This document shows positions 26,358 to 34,974 of a stretch of DNA of 64,000 nucleotides, piece by piece (position 1 is the stretch's first letter; each line of letters starts with the position of its first letter). The DNA is from Saprospiraceae bacterium (GTDB lineage: Bacteria; Bacteroidota; Bacteroidia; Chitinophagales; Saprospiraceae). Where the stretch lies: NCBI GenBank assembly GCA_016715465.1, contig JADKAA010000029.1, positions 1,116,001 to 1,180,000 of the forward strand, in the 5' to 3' direction. Both the position numbers and the translations under genes were made by a program. The notes below the pieces were generated by a model, which did not search any database, was not told the origin of the DNA, and saw only the letters and a list, made by a program, of their open reading frames with translations.

Positions 26358-27160
26358 TCAATTGCTAAAATGATAGTGGATCTCTGTTCTGTGTTCATTG
26401 AGCACGTCTGTCTCAATCTCGGTCAATTTCTTGTTGCTGTGCTCATCTCTGTATGCATAAGTCACGTGCGATAGAGTATCCCCATCTACGGATACATTGG
26501 TTAGGGACTTAATGAGGTTGGCATTTTTCTACCCAACCTTTCATGGGTAAAATGATCATCCGTAATGCTGTGTAAAAAAAGATTTAGGTCATTGACTTTA
26601 TCCGGGTAGTAATCATAGAGATATCGGCTGCTTAACCGGCCGTCCGCGCTAAAACATTTGATTTCCGACAGATTTCCTCCAATATAGGCAAACTGATTTA
26701 CAAAGGAAGATCCAGTTGATGCCAACTGTTCTGAGGTCCTTACCAGGTAGCCATTGCCATCATAAACGAAGCGGTAGTTACTGATTTCATTGTAGTCGTC
26801 ATCCCTGATCGAACTTGAAATTACCCTGCCATTTTTGTCCAGGGCATAACCAATGGAAGCATCCCAGTGATTGTTTTTATCAGCATAATATTTGACAATG
26901 CTGTCCCTTTTATACGTAAAGAAAATGGTATCGATATAAGCCCCGGCCCTGATCAATTGACCTGCAGCGTCGTAGGTAAACCACTTTTGTGCATCCGGGT
27001 CGGTGCCATAGGTGACAAAAGCGATCTGCCTTTCATTCGCTGCCCTGGAAGACAATTCCATGATTTTCGGTGCTGATTCTTCCTGATTTGTATGAACGCA
27101 AGACAACGAAAACATAACCCATAAAACCACCATCAAGGTCCCAATTTTAGGAAATTTCAT
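26358..27160 (-). CDS. Lipoprotein with YD-like repeats, frameshifted as read
   Basis: A surface lipoprotein: signal segment IGTLMVVLWVMFSLSC with lipobox, then repeats of the type WFTYDAAGQLIRAGA, GYALDKNGRVISSSI, RFVYDGNGYLVRTS and YIGGNLSEIKCF, resembling DUF4595/RHS-like beta repeats. As written it ends at 26501 after GRKMPTSLSP. In the next frame the sequence continues as NANLIKSLTNVSVDGDTL, HVTYAYRDEHSNKKLTEIE and IHYHFSN with a stop at 26358, the normal end for this protein type. The T run at 26524-26528 (A5 on the coding strand) needs one more base. Restored length is about 267 residues from ATG 27160. Function unknown. Confidence 0.72.
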
Positions 27161-27281
27161 AATATAAAACATTGAATAGATGTCTAAAAATATCTTTTAA
27201 AGTGCAATAAATATCACTGATAATTCAATTTCAAAATAATATTTGGATGAACACAAAATTCCCTTAACTGAGTCAAATAAT

Positions 27282-28757
27282 TTACCACTTAAAAAACTGC
27301 TGGGAGACCGTTGTGCCGGCCGTTTGAACAGTTACTGTATAAAGACCTGATGACAAGTGACTCAGGTCCATAGATGATGGTCCAGCGGAAGTAATCTTCT
27401 CATTATGCACCACTATTCCCTTCATATTGGTAACTACTACACCTTGTGCCTCATTTCCGGTAAAGGCGCCTTCCAGATAGATAATGCCAGTGCCTGGATT
27501 TGGATAAACCAATAAGTGCTCATTGTTCTTCATATCTTCCATTACAGAAGAGATCACTTCGTCACTTACGAATTGCAGTGTCATGAGTCCGTTTATGGCT
27601 GCATCTGAACTGGTTGGGTCAACTGATTCAAATGCTCCATAAAAGTAAAAATCATTGACCCCTTTTTTGACTTCAATTACCCGGCTTGCAGATAAAAATT
27701 CTGAATCGTAATTTTCGTGGATCTTGTCAGATACCACCATAGTATCCTGGATGCTGGTCAGTGTTTTATCAGAAATTTCAAACAAGACTGATTTTTGTCC
27801 GGCTTGCCTGATACTTGCTGTAGTTCGCACCAATATCCTGCCATCATGAGGTGCGTCAAAAGAGAGATGGGCCAGGCTAACCGGCACAGTATCGCTTACC
27901 GATTGATTGCTTATTACCTCTGCTGCAAGAAATGGAGAGACCGTAGCAATAAAATTATAATAGAAGGCGTTCTGGTTGGTTTCAAAATCGCCTTTTGTCT
28001 TTCTTGCAAGGAGGTAAAACTTGCGGCTGTCGGAGGAGATCTCAAAATCCTGCCTGAGTACAAAACACTTTGTGATGTATGTACTTGCCGTAGATACCTT
28101 TATGACTTCATCGCCAAAAGGCCATAAAGTCTTATCGCTGATCGCAATTTCTGTTTCACTGTCTTTCAGGGAATAATAACTGCCATCTACTGTAAGCAGC
28201 ACCCTGCCTATTGAATCCGTGTTTACTGTAACGGAGTCAAGTACATGCACATCGTTACCCATTACCAAAGGATAGATGACATTGCCATTTCCTTTTGCCA
28301 ACAAAACTTGCGATTCAGCGGGATAAAATTCGATCGTAAGCTGACCATGAATGGTGGCGATTCCATTGCCACCTGTATTCACAATATTGTGGGCCACGGC
28401 GAAAAAGCTGCGTAAACCTTTTGAAACTGTGTAGATTCGACTATGAGAAAAGGATTGTGTATGGTGAATGGTGTCGTACACTGCAATACCCAAATTACCA
28501 TAATTGGTTTGCCAGCCATCAAAATCGCTGGCCGCAATTACTATTCTGTCTCCGGGGCTAGCCGTACAGTAGCCGTCAAAGCGCACTACCACGGTGCCAG
28601 TTTCGGGTATCTCTGTATCGACTTTTCCAAGTACGGTTGCCATAGGATATTCAAGTTGCCTGTTCACAACCGATACCGGCGTCTCCCAGATCAATTGCTG
28701 GGCAATACATGCAAAATTCAAGATCAGGGTAAATGGTATTAGTAAAATTGTTCGCAT
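27282..28757 (-). CDS. Secreted protein with T9SS sorting domain, unknown function
   Basis: 491 residues: signal peptide MRTILLIPFTLILNFACIAQ, then about 380 residues of repeated beta-rich segments (TGTVVVRFDGYCTASPGDRIVIAAS near 55; RVLLTVDGSYYSLKDSETEIAISD near 190; GRILVRTTASIRQ near 305), three related modules of about 125 residues each, and a T9SS domain (LLVYPNPGTGIIYLEG to SGLYTVTVQTAG). No catalytic motif seen. It stands alone; the 280 bases upstream hold no gene I can recognise. Confidence 0.8.
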   Translation of the reverse strand: MRTILLIPFTLILNFACIAQQLIWETPVSVVNRQLEYPMATVLGKVDTEIPETGTVVVRFDGYCTASPGDRIVIAASDFDGWQTNYGNLGIAVYDTIHHTQSFSHSRIYTVSKGLRSFFAVAHNIVNTGGNGIATIHGQLTIEFYPAESQVLLAKGNGNVIYPLVMGNDVHVLDSVTVNTDSIGRVLLTVDGSYYSLKDSETEIAISDKTLWPFGDEVIKVSTASTYITKCFVLRQDFEISSDSRKFYLLARKTKGDFETNQNAFYYNFIATVSPFLAAEVISNQSVSDTVPVSLAHLSFDAPHDGRILVRTTASIRQAGQKSVLFEISDKTLTSIQDTMVVSDKIHENYDSEFLSASRVIEVKKGVNDFYFYGAFESVDPTSSDAAINGLMTLQFVSDEVISSVMEDMKNNEHLLVYPNPGTGIIYLEGAFTGNEAQGVVVTNMKGIVVHNEKITSAGPSSMDLSHLSSGLYTVTVQTAGTTVSQQFFKW

Positions 28758-29037
28758 CTCTTTTGATTTAAATTTGATCAGGCAAAGATGACAGCAGCCA
28801 GACGCTTCACCTAATAAAAGCAGACTAAGTAGGGCTGTAATCTACTGAAACGTAGCCAAACTCAATTAAGTCGGTTCGTTAAGACAATCAAATCTATCTG
28901 CGTGGCTGAAAGAGAACTGTCTCTATTTCATTAGTGAATAACGGCCCAGTTTAAAAATACCACACTTCGTTTTCTTTTATTATGAATATCAGAAACCACA
29001 GCCCATCTTTGAACAAAAAATTCCTAAATCCTAAATC

Positions 29038-29436
29038 ATGTTTCCAGACCAAATCAAGATCGTTAAACGCACATGGAAGATCATGATGGGGGTAGACCCT
29101 GACTTACTGGGAGACACTTTTTACAGCAAATTATTTACAGATCATCCCGAGATCAAACCACTATTCCCAAAGGACATGAGTGCACAATATGTTAAACTCA
29201 GGGAAATGATGACCTCGATCATCCTCAAGCTGGACAATCCTGATTTTCAGGAGATCATTGACATGGGCTGGAGTCAGACCGGATATGGCGTAAAATCAGC
29301 GCACTTTGAAATGGCAGGAAATGCTATGATCTGGATGCTCAAAAAAGGACTGGGCACCGAATGGAACGAACAGACAGAAAAAGCCTGGGTCACCTGCTTT
29401 TTAGAAATAGCGGATGCCATGCACCAACCATTGTAA
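29038..29436 (+). CDS. Bacterial globin (flavohemoglobin-type globin domain, single domain)
   Basis: A 132-residue haem protein of the single-domain globin group. The start IVKRTWKIMMGVDPDLLGDTFYSKLF with DHPEIKPLFPKDM matches helices A to CD, with the B10 Tyr in FYSKLF and CD1 Phe in LFPKD. The proximal His is in SAHFEMAGNAMIWMLKKGLG. No FAD/NAD domain follows, unlike flavohemoglobin. Such proteins bind oxygen or nitric oxide; the reducing partner is unknown. It precedes a propeller-type sensor kinase by 101 bases, but no functional link is shown. Confidence 0.88.
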   Translation: MFPDQIKIVKRTWKIMMGVDPDLLGDTFYSKLFTDHPEIKPLFPKDMSAQYVKLREMMTSIILKLDNPDFQEIIDMGWSQTGYGVKSAHFEMAGNAMIWMLKKGLGTEWNEQTEKAWVTCFLEIADAMHQPL

Positions 29437-29537
29437 AATACGCCTCATTTGTGTTTTACCACACTTAATGCCAATTTTGACCCGTATTTGCCCTAAATTA
29501 GAAAGTCAATAAGGCATTTTCACTATCTTGCACAGAC

Positions 29538-32500
29538 ATGAAATACGGCTTACTCCTGGTATGTGTACTTTTCTTTTGCGACATCAGTTCAGGTCAGCGC
29601 AAGCAGCAGATAGCTGGCAAAAGATTGTCCGTGGGAAAAGAGCGCGCTGATCTCGTTTTTGACAATCTTACTGAAAAAGACGGTCTGTGTCACAATCAGG
29701 TAACCTCAATGTTAACTGATAAACATGGCTACCTTTGGATCGGAACCAATAGTGGACTAAATCGTTACAATGGAAAAACGTTTGACGTTTTTAAAAAAAA
29801 CAGAAAAGACCCAAACTCACTTTTAAACAATACCATCGTGGATCTGACCTGCGACGAGCAAGGTAATTTGTATGGCCTGACTCCAAGTGGTATCTTTCAA
29901 TTCAACTATAGTAGCAGTGATTTCCACAACCACTACTGGAATAAAAACAACTACATCCAAAATTTCCAAAACCTGTTGGTAATGAAAAATCAGGAAGTAT
30001 ATGTGAGTACCGGAGACAATGGCCTGGTAAAAGTAAGGCTTTCCGGTGGCAAACCGACTTCCTTTATGCAGGACAGCAGCAGGATTCATTCCATAAGTTC
30101 CACTAAAATAAACGAGATGTTGATGAGTCCTGACCGCAAAGGACTATGGCTGACAACACTCCAGGGCCTCAACTACCTGGATCTTGCGACAGGAGAATTC
30201 AAAAACCATCAAAATACCAGCGACCAGGCTATTTTCAATGACCACAATGTAAGTTCGCTGAGTTTGTCGCCAGCCGGTCATCTCTGGTTAATGGACAACG
30301 ATACCAAACATATCATTGGCTTCGATCCAAAATCCCACGCTATTAAACATCGCATTGATGTTGCGCCCATGATGAAAATCCCCTACGCCGGCAATCTTTT
30401 CGAATCCACGTCACACGAACTTTACTATTCGAGCATCAGTTATGAGATCATCAAAATCAAGTACCTGCAAGGCAATGCCTTTGAAGCCTTAAAGAACGAT
30501 CCATCCAATCCCTCTTCCATAAGCGGCGACTTCATCATGGCTGCCTGGGAAGACAGAGACAGAACGGTCTGGCTGGGAACCATAGCCGGCATTTCCAGGG
30601 TGAACGAAGAGCGCAATTTTTACAGGGTTGTACCCCTGGGTAAAAAATTTCCGGAATTGGAAAACAACAACTGGCAAATCACCTGTCTGGCACAAAATCC
30701 ATACACAAAAACCTGGTGGGTCGGAACACGCGATGGAAGGATCTATGAATACGACAATTTTACAGGAGCTTCCAGTGTGATCGACGTAAAAAAAATGACC
30801 GATAACCGGAATACGTCCTTTTACATTACCGATCTGGAATTCATCGACAACAAAGCCATTGTATGTATGTCTTATGGCTATCCCGTTGAACTTGATCTCA
30901 AAACCGGGAAAGCCAGGATCGTCTATAAGGTCAGGGAAAATCTGGGCAGATTCAAACCTGCTGTCATTACGCAAGAGACAGACAGTACTTTCCTGATGGG
31001 CAACAACCAACTTCCTATACTTCGCTGGTTTCCCAAAACCAATCGTACAGAAGAGGTCACTTACCCGGACAGTTTTCTTCAAAAAAATCAAAAGTTACCT
31101 GCTAAATGGTTGAAGTCGAGAAAAAACACCGGCAGCTGGATATCCTCTGATCAATTCCTGGGACACATTCCCATTGGGTCAACCACCATAGTACCCTATA
31201 AGGTTTACCGGGCTTACGATCAAGACCCGGAATCAGATGCTCAGGCCATTTCAGGAGGATTCATTCACGCAATGGAGATCGATTCGCTCGGAAATACCTG
31301 GTTTGCACAATTGGGGCAAGGCTTATACCAGTTAAATAAAACCACTGGAAGACTTTCCATGTGGGATTCATCCGATGGACTGGTTTCTGAGATCCTCAAT
31401 TCATCCTTTCCCGATAAATCCGGAAGGATCTGGGCAGCATCGTATAATAAATTTTCGATCTTTGACCCAGCTTCCAACCAGTTCTTTAACTTTAAAATTG
31501 AGCTGAGCAATCAAAATCCATTTTATTATAATTACATCATGTCGCTGGACAATGACCACATTGTGACCAATATAATGGGTAACCTCATTGAAATTTTTCC
31601 CGACAGGATCGTAAGACAGTACCCCAAAAATGAACCGGTCATCAGCTCCATCGTTTTGCCATCCGGAAAAAAATTGTTATGGGGAGAGGAAAAACTGGTG
31701 CTCAATCCTGACGACAATTTCATCACCCTGCACTTCGGCTCCTTAAGCGATGCCAGGACCTATGAGTATCATTTTAAGTATAAGATCGAAGGTATAAATA
31801 ATGATTGGGTAAAAGCCGGTGATGATGCTACTGCGGTGTACACCAACCTTGCACCAGGGAATTATACATTCGAAATGCAGGCTATTTCCAATGACGGATA
31901 CTGGAAGTCAGATATAAAAAAGCTGAAATTAAAAATTAAAGCTCCGTTTTATAAAAGCGGGTGGTTCTTACTGCTTTGTTTACTAACCCTTCTGTCCGTG
32001 GTGAGCTGGGTCGTCTTGTCCAGGTTAAATCACCTTCACAACATCAACGCACTTCGTTCCAAGGCACAATTGCTTGAAAAAGAAAAAACCGCGGTTATGT
32101 ATGAGAATCTCAAGCAGCATTTGAATCCTCACTTTCTTTTCAACTCGTTAACGTCACTGAGCAGTCTTATCCGGCTTGATCAAAAAAAAGCTGCTGACTT
32201 TTTAGATAAAATGAGTAAAGTGTACCGCTACATCCTTAAAAATAAAGAAAATGAAGTGGTTCCACTGTCTGAGGAGATAAAATTTGTCGAACTGTACAAT
32301 CAATTGCAGCAGACAAGGTTTGGAGAAGGGCTGAGTATAAAGATCGATATTCCGGAAGAAAAAAGGCAACTTAACATAGCACCGGTAACCCTGCAAAACC
32401 TGGTTGAAAATGCCATTAAACATAACATTGCCGATGAAGATGATCCACTACAGATCGATATTTTTGTAGAAGGGACTTACCTCATCGTAAAAAATAGTCT

Positions 32501-32639
32501 GAAGAAAAAAAACTATGTGGAAACCAGCAATAAGCAGGGACTGCAGAGCATGATCTCACTGTATCGTTTCCTATCACCCCTCCCTATGATTGTAGAAGCA
32601 GGCGATGCCCATTTTACCGTAAAAATTCCGCTTATCTGA
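29538..32639 (+). CDS. Propeller-type sensor histidine kinase (LytS family), second copy
   Basis: 1033 residues. Signal peptide MKYGLLLVCVLFFCDISSGQ, then two-component-regulator propeller repeats (FDNLTEKDGLCHNQVTSM, GYLWIGTNSGLNRYNG, RTVWLGTIAGISRV), a Y_Y_Y domain (YTNLAPGNYTFEMQAISNDG), one membrane helix (GWFLLLCLLTLLSVVSWVVL) and the kinase core: H box LKQHLNPHFLFNSLTSLSSLI, N box NLVENAIKHN. The usual D-x-G-x-G motif is absent; in its place is VKNSLKKK and TSNKQGLQSM, the form found in a Bacteroidota sub-group. A TATCTTGC box lies 9 bases before the ATG. The LytTR regulator follows 22 bases later. Confidence 0.9.
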   Translation: MKYGLLLVCVLFFCDISSGQRKQQIAGKRLSVGKERADLVFDNLTEKDGLCHNQVTSMLTDKHGYLWIGTNSGLNRYNGKTFDVFKKNRKDPNSLLNNTIVDLTCDEQGNLYGLTPSGIFQFNYSSSDFHNHYWNKNNYIQNFQNLLVMKNQEVYVSTGDNGLVKVRLSGGKPTSFMQDSSRIHSISSTKINEMLMSPDRKGLWLTTLQGLNYLDLATGEFKNHQNTSDQAIFNDHNVSSLSLSPAGHLWLMDNDTKHIIGFDPKSHAIKHRIDVAPMMKIPYAGNLFESTSHELYYSSISYEIIKIKYLQGNAFEALKNDPSNPSSISGDFIMAAWEDRDRTVWLGTIAGISRVNEERNFYRVVPLGKKFPELENNNWQITCLAQNPYTKTWWVGTRDGRIYEYDNFTGASSVIDVKKMTDNRNTSFYITDLEFIDNKAIVCMSYGYPVELDLKTGKARIVYKVRENLGRFKPAVITQETDSTFLMGNNQLPILRWFPKTNRTEEVTYPDSFLQKNQKLPAKWLKSRKNTGSWISSDQFLGHIPIGSTTIVPYKVYRAYDQDPESDAQAISGGFIHAMEIDSLGNTWFAQLGQGLYQLNKTTGRLSMWDSSDGLVSEILNSSFPDKSGRIWAASYNKFSIFDPASNQFFNFKIELSNQNPFYYNYIMSLDNDHIVTNIMGNLIEIFPDRIVRQYPKNEPVISSIVLPSGKKLLWGEEKLVLNPDDNFITLHFGSLSDARTYEYHFKYKIEGINNDWVKAGDDATAVYTNLAPGNYTFEMQAISNDGYWKSDIKKLKLKIKAPFYKSGWFLLLCLLTLLSVVSWVVLSRLNHLHNINALRSKAQLLEKEKTAVMYENLKQHLNPHFLFNSLTSLSSLIRLDQKKAADFLDKMSKVYRYILKNKENEVVPLSEEIKFVELYNQLQQTRFGEGLSIKIDIPEEKRQLNIAPVTLQNLVENAIKHNIADEDDPLQIDIFVEGTYLIVKNSLKKKNYVETSNKQGLQSMISLYRFLSPLPMIVEAGDAHFTVKIPLI

Positions 32640-32661
32640 GATAAAAGAAAAGATAAAAGAC

Positions 32662-33435
32662 ATGATAAAAGCCATCATCATCGAAGACGAACAACTCATT
32701 GCCAAAGAGTTGCAATTTAAGATCGCCGAGGCAGATGCAGATGTATCGATCATTCAGATCCTGCCCAGTCTCAAATCGGCCAATAAATGGTTTTTGGAAA
32801 ATCCGGAGCCCGATCTCATTTTTGCTGACATTCAGCTAAGTGATGGCATCAGTTTTGAGATATTCAAAAGGTTTGACCTGAAATGTCCGGTAATTTTTAC
32901 TACTGCCTACGACGAGTATGCTATTCAGGCGTTCAAGGTTAATGGCATTGACTACCTGCTTAAACCGGTCGATTCGGATGAACTGTCCAGAGCTATATCG
33001 AAAAGCAAAGCGATTCTTGAAAGCAGGGCAGCATACCCAAAAGACATCCAAAGTCTGCTTAGCATCCTCAGCACTGGTGAGGGACAGAAATCAAAATACA
33101 AGGAATCCTTTATCGTCAACCACCGCAAACAATGGGTGCCGATCCCAGTCAGGGACATCGCCTGCTTCTTAAGGGAAAGCATCAACTACATCTATACCCA
33201 CAGTGGTGAGAAATACGCGCTGGACTTTGTTACCCTCGAAGAAGTAGAAGAACTGCTTGACCCGGAACTTTTTTACCGAGCTAACCGGCAATCTATTGTC
33301 CACATCCAGGCCATTGCTTCAGTTAAACCTCATGAAAATCAAAAACTGACGATTACGCTCAAAGCCCCTCTTAAAATTGAAGTAGATATAAGCCGAGAGA
33401 AAGCACCAGGATTTAAGAAATGGTTAGATCGATAA
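32662..33435 (+). CDS. LytTR response regulator
   Basis: 257 residues, cytoplasmic. Receiver domain with EDEQL acidic pocket at the N-terminus, phospho-acceptor Asp in LIFADIQLSDG near residue 55, and FTTAYDEYAIQAFKVNGIDYLLKPV. The LytTR DNA-binding domain spans about residues 150-255 (KESFIVNHRKQWVPIPVRDIACF, FYRANRQSIVHIQAI). It lies 22 bases behind the second sensor kinase and is its expected partner. Start ATG 32662. Confidence 0.93.
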   Translation: MIKAIIIEDEQLIAKELQFKIAEADADVSIIQILPSLKSANKWFLENPEPDLIFADIQLSDGISFEIFKRFDLKCPVIFTTAYDEYAIQAFKVNGIDYLLKPVDSDELSRAISKSKAILESRAAYPKDIQSLLSILSTGEGQKSKYKESFIVNHRKQWVPIPVRDIACFLRESINYIYTHSGEKYALDFVTLEEVEELLDPELFYRANRQSIVHIQAIASVKPHENQKLTITLKAPLKIEVDISREKAPGFKKWLDR

Positions 33436-33504
33436 TTAAACCAAATCATATATACACAAATTGCTTATTAGGTTTTAATTACAAATTGTGGCTGTGATAT
33501 TTAC

Positions 33505-34056
33505 TCATCTTAGTGCTTGAGGGGCGTCTTTGAAGTGTTTGTATTTTCCCCTCAATTTGCCAATAAATCGAGTGATGGGAAAAATTATTTTTTTCACAAA
33601 CACAGGTATTTCAGGCATATCATATTCACTGGAATACATTGTTAAAAGGTAGGCACTGTCAAAGGGTTCCGGCTGTCCCTTTCCCGACTTGTTTTGTGCG
33701 GCATAAACAGCAGTTAAAAAAAAAACCACAGAATTGGCGGGATAGATCCAGCCACTACACTCGAGAGGTTGATCACCATCTGCCCAAAATTTGTGAGGAA
33801 CACCTCTCTTAAAAACTACAGATTCTCCTTCCATGGCATATTGAACAGAGCTACCCATTGTTTGATAAGCCATTCGACCTGAAATAACCGTTAAAGACTC
33901 GTCTTGTCTGAAATGCGTATGCATGGCAGGACCCGCACCTGGCGCGCAGTAAGCATTCAACCAAACTTTTTCAACACCATGTTCCCGAACAACGGAAGTA
34001 AACGTAATTTTTTCACCTACGCAGTTTTCAATGGTGTGAGGATATTTATAGGTCAT
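33505..34056 (-). CDS. Cupin-domain protein
   Basis: 183 residues with one cupin barrel. Metal-binding motif 1 is GPAMHTHFRQDESLTVISGRMAY (H-x-H plus Glu) and motif 2 is PHKFWADGDQ (His). The C-terminus has a hydrophobic stretch VVFFLTAVY and a long basic tail. Substrate unknown. It is divergent from the TetR gene across a 53-base gap (to 34110) that carries a promoter box and a palindrome, which suggests that the TetR protein regulates it. Confidence 0.8.
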   Translation of the reverse strand: MTYKYPHTIENCVGEKITFTSVVREHGVEKVWLNAYCAPGAGPAMHTHFRQDESLTVISGRMAYQTMGSSVQYAMEGESVVFKRGVPHKFWADGDQPLECSGWIYPANSVVFFLTAVYAAQNKSGKGQPEPFDSAYLLTMYSSEYDMPEIPVFVKKIIFPITRFIGKLRGKYKHFKDAPQALR

Positions 34057-34082
34057 GATGCAATTGTTTTATCAAAAATACT

Positions 34083-34103
34083 TAATTTTGGACAATGTCC
34101 AAA
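34083..34103 (+). promoter_or_regulatory. -7 box overlapping a 17-base palindrome (TetR operator candidate)
   Basis: TAATTTTG (34083-34090) matches TAnnTTTG exactly. Overlapping it, TTTGGAC AAT GTCCAAA (34087-34103) is a perfect palindrome with 7-base arms and a 3-base centre. An operator on top of the -7 box would let the TetR protein repress its own gene, and the cupin gene starts only 30 bases away on the other strand. Confidence 0.65.
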
Positions 34104-34109
34104 TATTTT

Positions 34110-34730
34110 ATGAAAACGGAAGAAAAAATATTAAACAAGGCACTCGAAATGTTCAATGAGCGCGGGGTAGAGTATGTGGGAATGCGCGAAATTGCCTCAG
34201 TTTTGGGTATCAGGGTAAGCAATATTACCTATTACTTTCCTACTAAAGATGATCTTGTAAACAGATTATCCATTGAGCTCAATAAGCAAAACAATGAAGT
34301 CATGGTAGTAAATCGAGATTTGACACCCTGTCTATTTTTTGAAATGCTGAACAAAATTTTTCATCATCATGTCAGGTATCGATGCCTTCTGCTCAGCTTT
34401 GTGCACCTCATTTACCAAAATAAACTGATCGCAGAAGGGTATAAAAAAACACAAAATAGCAGAAATATTGCGCTACATGAAAATTTTAATGCGCTCACTA
34501 CAGCGGGATATCTTAAGAAATTAAAAACCGATGAAATGAATCTGATGGTATCCACAATTGGGATTATCGTAAGATTTTGGGTCTCAGAAGCAGCTGTGGT
34601 TTATACCCAGTTGCCTCCAGAAAAACAAATTAGTCACTACCTCAAGTTGATTGGCGGACTTTTAATGCCTCATCTTACGGTAAAAGGCAAGAAAAATTTA
34701 ATGCCATTTCTTAAAATAGCAGCCGGATAA
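34110..34730 (+). CDS. TetR-family transcriptional regulator
   Basis: About 206 residues. The N-terminal helix-turn-helix is typical: EEKILNKALEMFNERGVEYVGMREIASVLGIRVSNITYYFPTKDDL (residues 3-48). The C-terminal part is a helical ligand-binding domain with no recognisable family. I chose ATG 34110 so that the palindrome and -7 box lie before the gene; an ATG at 34095 in the same frame would put its start codon inside the palindrome centre. It is divergent from the cupin gene. The ligand is unknown. Confidence 0.85.
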   Translation: MKTEEKILNKALEMFNERGVEYVGMREIASVLGIRVSNITYYFPTKDDLVNRLSIELNKQNNEVMVVNRDLTPCLFFEMLNKIFHHHVRYRCLLLSFVHLIYQNKLIAEGYKKTQNSRNIALHENFNALTTAGYLKKLKTDEMNLMVSTIGIIVRFWVSEAAVVYTQLPPEKQISHYLKLIGGLLMPHLTVKGKKNLMPFLKIAAG

Positions 34731-34974
34731 ACAAAATGTGTTTCCAAAGCTTTTAAGTATAAAGTCATCAAAAAAAGGTTTGCAACTTAATACCAGCTCA
34801 GATTATTAAGAAACAAACTCGAAATTCAAAATATTTAAGCATTTTACAAAAATATAGTCTTTTGTATTGAATCAACCTGTCTTCAACACACCCTCAGTAA
34901 TAAAATTTTAATTAATTTTATGTGTGTTAAAAATCAAATTAAACGCATCATCAGTCAAAACCATAAATCTATTT

